Under the pieces are notes generated by a model. That model ran no database searches. It had not been told where the DNA came from and saw nothing but the letters and a program-made list of their open reading frames with translations. Below, one piece after another: positions 60,760 through 64,000 of a DNA stretch of 64,000 nucleotides. This DNA is from Canna indica (taxonomy: Eukaryota; Streptophyta; Magnoliopsida; Zingiberales; Cannaceae), in contig CP136893.1 of the NCBI GenBank assembly GCA_034359265.1, positions 26,916,001 through 26,980,000 of the forward strand, written 5' to 3'. The translations under genes were made by a program, and so were the position numbers. How positions within the stretch are numbered: the stretch's first letter is position 1; each line of letters begins with the position of its first letter.

Positions 60760-61616
60760 ATTTAAAAATTTTGGACTCTAATCAATGCCCCTTATGCCAA
60801 AATTTTGCCAAATCTATTCAGCATCTCTTCTTTGAATGCCAATTTGTCTATCGCGTCTGGACCAATTTTTCCCTTAAGACTGGGTTTAACTTTTCCTCTA
60901 GGGCCAACTAGAGTTCTGGTGATTGGTTACTCTATTTCGACTCCCCTAGCGGAGTTGAGATGTTTAGGGTAGCTTTGCTTGCCAATTCTTGTTGGTTCAT
61001 TTGGTTTGTTAGGAATAGTTTGTTGCACGAAGCCAGATAGCCTACCCTTGAGAATCTTGTCTTTTACTAATGATTATTTAGGTAAGTTTAAACCTGAGGG
61101 CAATTCTAGACTCAGCAATACCTTGGTAGATCTCCCCCAACTCATGATGCTCTTAAGTTCCACTGTGACGTGTTTTTTGCTAGTTCTGTAGGTGGCCTTG
61201 GGTTCGTTCTATGCAATTCTGAATGTGTTTGTCTTTTGGCTCAAGGAATCTTTTGTTTGGGATCAGATACTTCAGTTGGAAGCAAGGGCAATCAAATAGG
61301 CCATCCAATATGCCGTTGCGCATGCAATAACTACTTACACAGTCAATCCGACTATAAAATTGTTATTGATGCCTTAAATTGTCTTAAGCCGGTTCCTTGG
61401 GCTATCTCGGCTATTATTGATGATATTAATTTTCTCAAGGCTAGTTGTAATGTTTCTTTCTCCTTTTGTTTTCGGGAGGCAAATGAAGCTGCCCACTCAG
61501 TAGCAAAGCATGCTTGTTGTACTAAGGACCTCTATGTTTGGTCCTCAATTCGGCCACTTGAGCTGGATTCAATTTTGTACTCTGATATTTTTTGTCCTGA
61601 TTTTGCCCGACTTTAA
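60760..61616 (+). pseudogene. LINE ORF2 C-terminus: zf-RVT and RNase H
   Basis: Near 60,786 CPLCQNFAKSIQHLFFEC then VYRVWTNF is the zinc-binding reverse-transcriptase tail of plant LINEs. After stops, 61,170-61,616 reads FFASSVGGLGFVLCNSECVC, DYKIVIDALNCLKPVPWAIS and SFSFCFREANEAAHSVAKHA, the RVT_3-type RNase H domain. It ends FARL with TAA, followed by the A-rich tail. The catalytic reverse transcriptase is missing. Confidence 0.8.
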
Positions 61617-61729
61617 TTATTAATGCTTTATTTTCAACAAAAAAACATGATAGGTAGGTCAGTCTATTATGCAACATATAATAAAAAGTGTATATATATA
61701 TTATAATATAATCAGATTTAGACATTAAT

Positions 61730-62270
61730 GACACGTTTGTTTCACGGGATGACTGGTGGATAGGATTTGTCAAATCATATTTATCATTTACTACGAGCTT
61801 CGAATAACATTTAAGTTGAATATGAACAGATCCAAATCCGATTTTAATGGGATATAGATATCCTTCCGGGGGGTTGGGAATTAAAATCTGCGAATTTTTT
61901 GCTTCTCATGTCATTTAAGTTGAATATTTATGATAAGTCTATTTTAATTCAACTTTTAGGAATATTCTATCAATTTATTATTATTATTATTGTGTTAAAA
62001 TAATTATTTAAGTTTATTTTCATAATTTTTAAAATGAAAATTTGGTAAACTCATATTTAAGTATTATATTATTAATATTCGACTTATTTATTCCGAGCCA
62101 ACGCAAACATAAAATTTTAAAATCTTATCTTATTTGATCTTCTTATCCGAGATTTCAACAAATATTGGATATGATATAATTTTATCCTATGTGATTCATA
62201 TCCTAATTAATTCTAACTGAATTTTAATTCGTCTGAAATCTTATTATGCGAAACAAATATGCCACAAGTG
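61730..62270. mobile_element. Possible MITE
   Basis: GACACGTTTGTTTCAC at the left and GCGAAACAAATATGCC at the right are imperfect inverses about 540 bp apart, with GATTTGTCAAAT/ATCCGAGATTTCAAC-like matching arms. No clean duplication. The 62,270-62,590 interval shows nothing else. Confidence 0.4.
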
Positions 62271-62593
62271 CATACTTAAGTTTAAAGACTCCAAGCCCAT
62301 TTTATTCAAATTTATCAAGAATTTTACTTTTTCTATCGGAAATCTTCAAAACCAACTACTTAGTTCCCTATTTGAATTAATGGGATTGAGTCGACTTGGT
62401 ACTCGATTAAAATTTTATTCGTTGTCATCCTTAAACTCATGGTAATGAGCTTGACCAAGTTAAAGCTTTCATGGCCAGGAACATAGTTTAATTATAATAG
62501 CTTTTCTTCCTACAAATTTTTTTGAGGCTATTTTGCTAGTTGAATATGATGGAATTCTCAAGTAGGAATTAAACCCAAAACCAAGATTATTCA

Positions 62594-62998
62594 TGCTAAA
62601 TCACCCAGAACAATAAGAACGAAAGCGTACCTGATTTCATTACTCAAATTTCGGAGACGGTTTGGACTTCCAAGTCAACACGCGAGCTCGTACAAACGCA
62701 CAATGAGAGATGGGGATTTCAGAGGCGAGAAACTTAGCGCGTGACTCGAGGACCATAACCCCTCTATATCTAGAGAAAACCAAAGATTAGTAAATTATTG
62801 TTTCGCCTATCATGAAACTATAATATTACCACTATGGTATCTGTGCATACATAATTATTCCCATAATTATGAAATGATACATGGTCTTACAATAAACTTT
62901 ATTAGATCACCTTTAATGGCCAATCAAATTGATAGCGTAATCACATGCCAATAGATAAATGTTGGACCATAATAGATTATTAAATAAATAATCTAACA
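62594..62998 (-). mobile_element. 3' LTR of a minus-strand copia element
   Basis: On the minus strand the polypurine tract CAAGTGGGAGAT is followed by TGTTAGATTATTTATTTAAT at 62998. The far end is a guess at TGCTAAAT (62594). The internal domain with pol lies to the right and leaves the window. Confidence 0.6.
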
Positions 62999-63379
62999 AT
63001 CTCCCACTTGGTCAAACATAAATATCACCATAGGGCTATGTGTACCAAAGTTACTTTATGAGCTCATTTTCGCTATCATTACCAATCATTTCAACAATCT
63101 GGTCCATCGATCATACCAACATAGAACCAAAGCGACTTTCGTCACACTTATCGTGACTAAGTCCATCAATGATCACAATGTTAATACTTTCAACAACATA
63201 AATTAAATATGGGTGCACAGCATGAAAATTACATGTAATGTGATCTAAACATGTCTATTTCCAACTGGTCATATTTTATTCTTTAGTGAGATCAAAATCA
63301 TATATTCAGAATGAACATAATAAAAGAACTTTATTCTGCAGAAAAATTTATAAAGCATAGTACATATTACAGCCTTCTA

Positions 63380-64000
63380 CTAAACCATCATATTCTTACA
63401 TGATAAAACACCCATATGAGCAACATGCTCATGAAAGACCATGGGTGGTAATCTTTTAGTAAGCGGATCCGTCCTCATGGAAGCTGTACCAATATGCTTT
63501 ATACATAATTGACCACTCTGAATTCTTTTTTTAACGACCAGGAATTTAATGTCAATATGCTTTGACTTAGACGAACTCCTGTTGTTATTGGAATATAGTA
63601 CTGCTGAGTTTTTGTCACATAATAACTTTAGTGGTCTTTTAATGCCATCAATAATATGCAGTCCAGTGACAAAATTATGCAGTCATATTTCATGATTGAA
63701 TGCCTCATAACAAGCTATAAACTCTGCTTCCATAGTTGAAGCTGCAATGAGTGTTTGCTTAGCACTCCTCCAAGAGACAATTCCACCGGCAAGCAAGTAA
63801 ACATAGCCAGAAGTGGATCTGCGACTGTCTTGGCATCCGGCAAAATCAGAATCAGAATACCCAATGATCTCCAACTGATCTAATTTTCTATAAGTGAGCA
63901 TGTGATGTTTTGTTCTCTGTAGATACCGTATAACCCGTTTGGCTGATTTTCAATGATCCATTTCGGGATTGCTCATATATCTACCCAATAGCCCAACAAT
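63380..64000 (-). pseudogene. Copia pol C-terminus (RT end and RNase H)
   Basis: Minus strand from the window edge: VGLLGRYMSNPEMDH, a TGA where Trp is usual, KSAKRVIRYLQRTKHHMLTY, then RNase H with GYSDSDFAGCQDSRRSTSGY, SWRSAKQTLIAASTMEAEFI and ACYEA. A second TGA replaces Trp in the following NHEI-LHNFV. Then follow LLCDKNSAVLYS, KSKHIDIKF, IKHIGTASMRTDPLTKRLPP and MVFHEHVAHMGVL, ending at TAG (63380-63382). The catalytic D, E and D of RNase H are present, but the two stops make this copy dead. The 5' part is outside the window. Confidence 0.88.

Larger units (their letters stand above)
54726..61643 (+). mobile_element. L1-type LINE, one insertion, opened by another transposon
   Basis: AACATGATAGGTAGG occurs at 54711-54725 and again at 61644-61658, directly after an A-rich tail. 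This is the long duplication left by LINE insertion. ORF1 (DUF4283-like) is near the 5' end, and the zinc-binding and RNase H end of ORF2 is near the 3' end, all on the plus strand. Endonuclease and reverse transcriptase are missing. A 4.6-kb insertion lies between the halves. Without it the LINE is only about 2.3 kb. Confidence 0.85.

Noticed and set aside
1..64000. tRNA, rRNA, CRISPR or bacterial-type operon
   Set aside because: Nothing of the kind was recognised; all gene evidence is plant nuclear or transposon.

Overview
This is nuclear DNA of a flowering plant. The evidence is spliced plant genes with GT-AG introns and dense nested transposons of plant families: Sirevirus-type copia, Ty3/gypsy, CACTA, hAT, PIF/Harbinger, Mutator-like, Helitron and L1-type LINE. 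I could not fix the species; a monocot is only a guess. There are no bacterial operons, RNA genes or CRISPR arrays.

Only the first 11.5 kb is genic. Positions 1-5030 (+) hold the 3' eleven exons of a plastid-type uracil phosphoribosyltransferase (UPP). Positions 7622-11464 (-) hold a complete seven-exon PRA1 family A gene of 209 aa. The genes converge tail to tail, 2.6 kb apart. The large third intron of PRA1 carries a 0.7 kb element with a 9-bp target duplication.

From 12.1 kb onward nearly everything is transposon in transposon. 12.1-15.0 kb: a minus-strand Sirevirus-like LTR with two MITEs inside it and a foldback element beside it. 15.2-22.9 kb: a CACTA element (minus) whose TNP2 gene has lost its middle and whose second gene is split by a hAT MITE and a 2.5 kb solo LTR. 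22.9-34.4 kb: a gypsy LTR whose junction with its primer site was hit by a 9.3 kb Sirevirus-like element. That element has paired LTRs, an ATAAT duplication, gag and an envelope-like ORF but no pol, and is itself hit by a solo LTR. 34.4-36.5 kb: an LTR fragment holding a CACTA MITE holding a second CACTA. 37.2-39.8 kb: a Harbinger transposase split by a solo gypsy LTR. 39.9-41.9 kb: LTR pieces and a hAT MITE. 42.0-44.1 kb: a short-LTR non-autonomous copia element. 44-48.4 kb: AT-rich repeats, a LINE scrap and a solo LTR. 48.8-53.4 kb: a TIR element and a decayed Helitron helicase. 54.7-61.6 kb: one L1-type LINE, shown to be a single insertion by its 15-bp duplication, opened by a 4.6 kb CACTA-like insertion. 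62.6-64.0 kb: the 3' end of a minus-strand copia element that runs off the window.

Most junctions were set by target-site duplications read directly from the sequence. Three insertions are also supported by related empty sites elsewhere in the window. None of the transposon genes looks intact.
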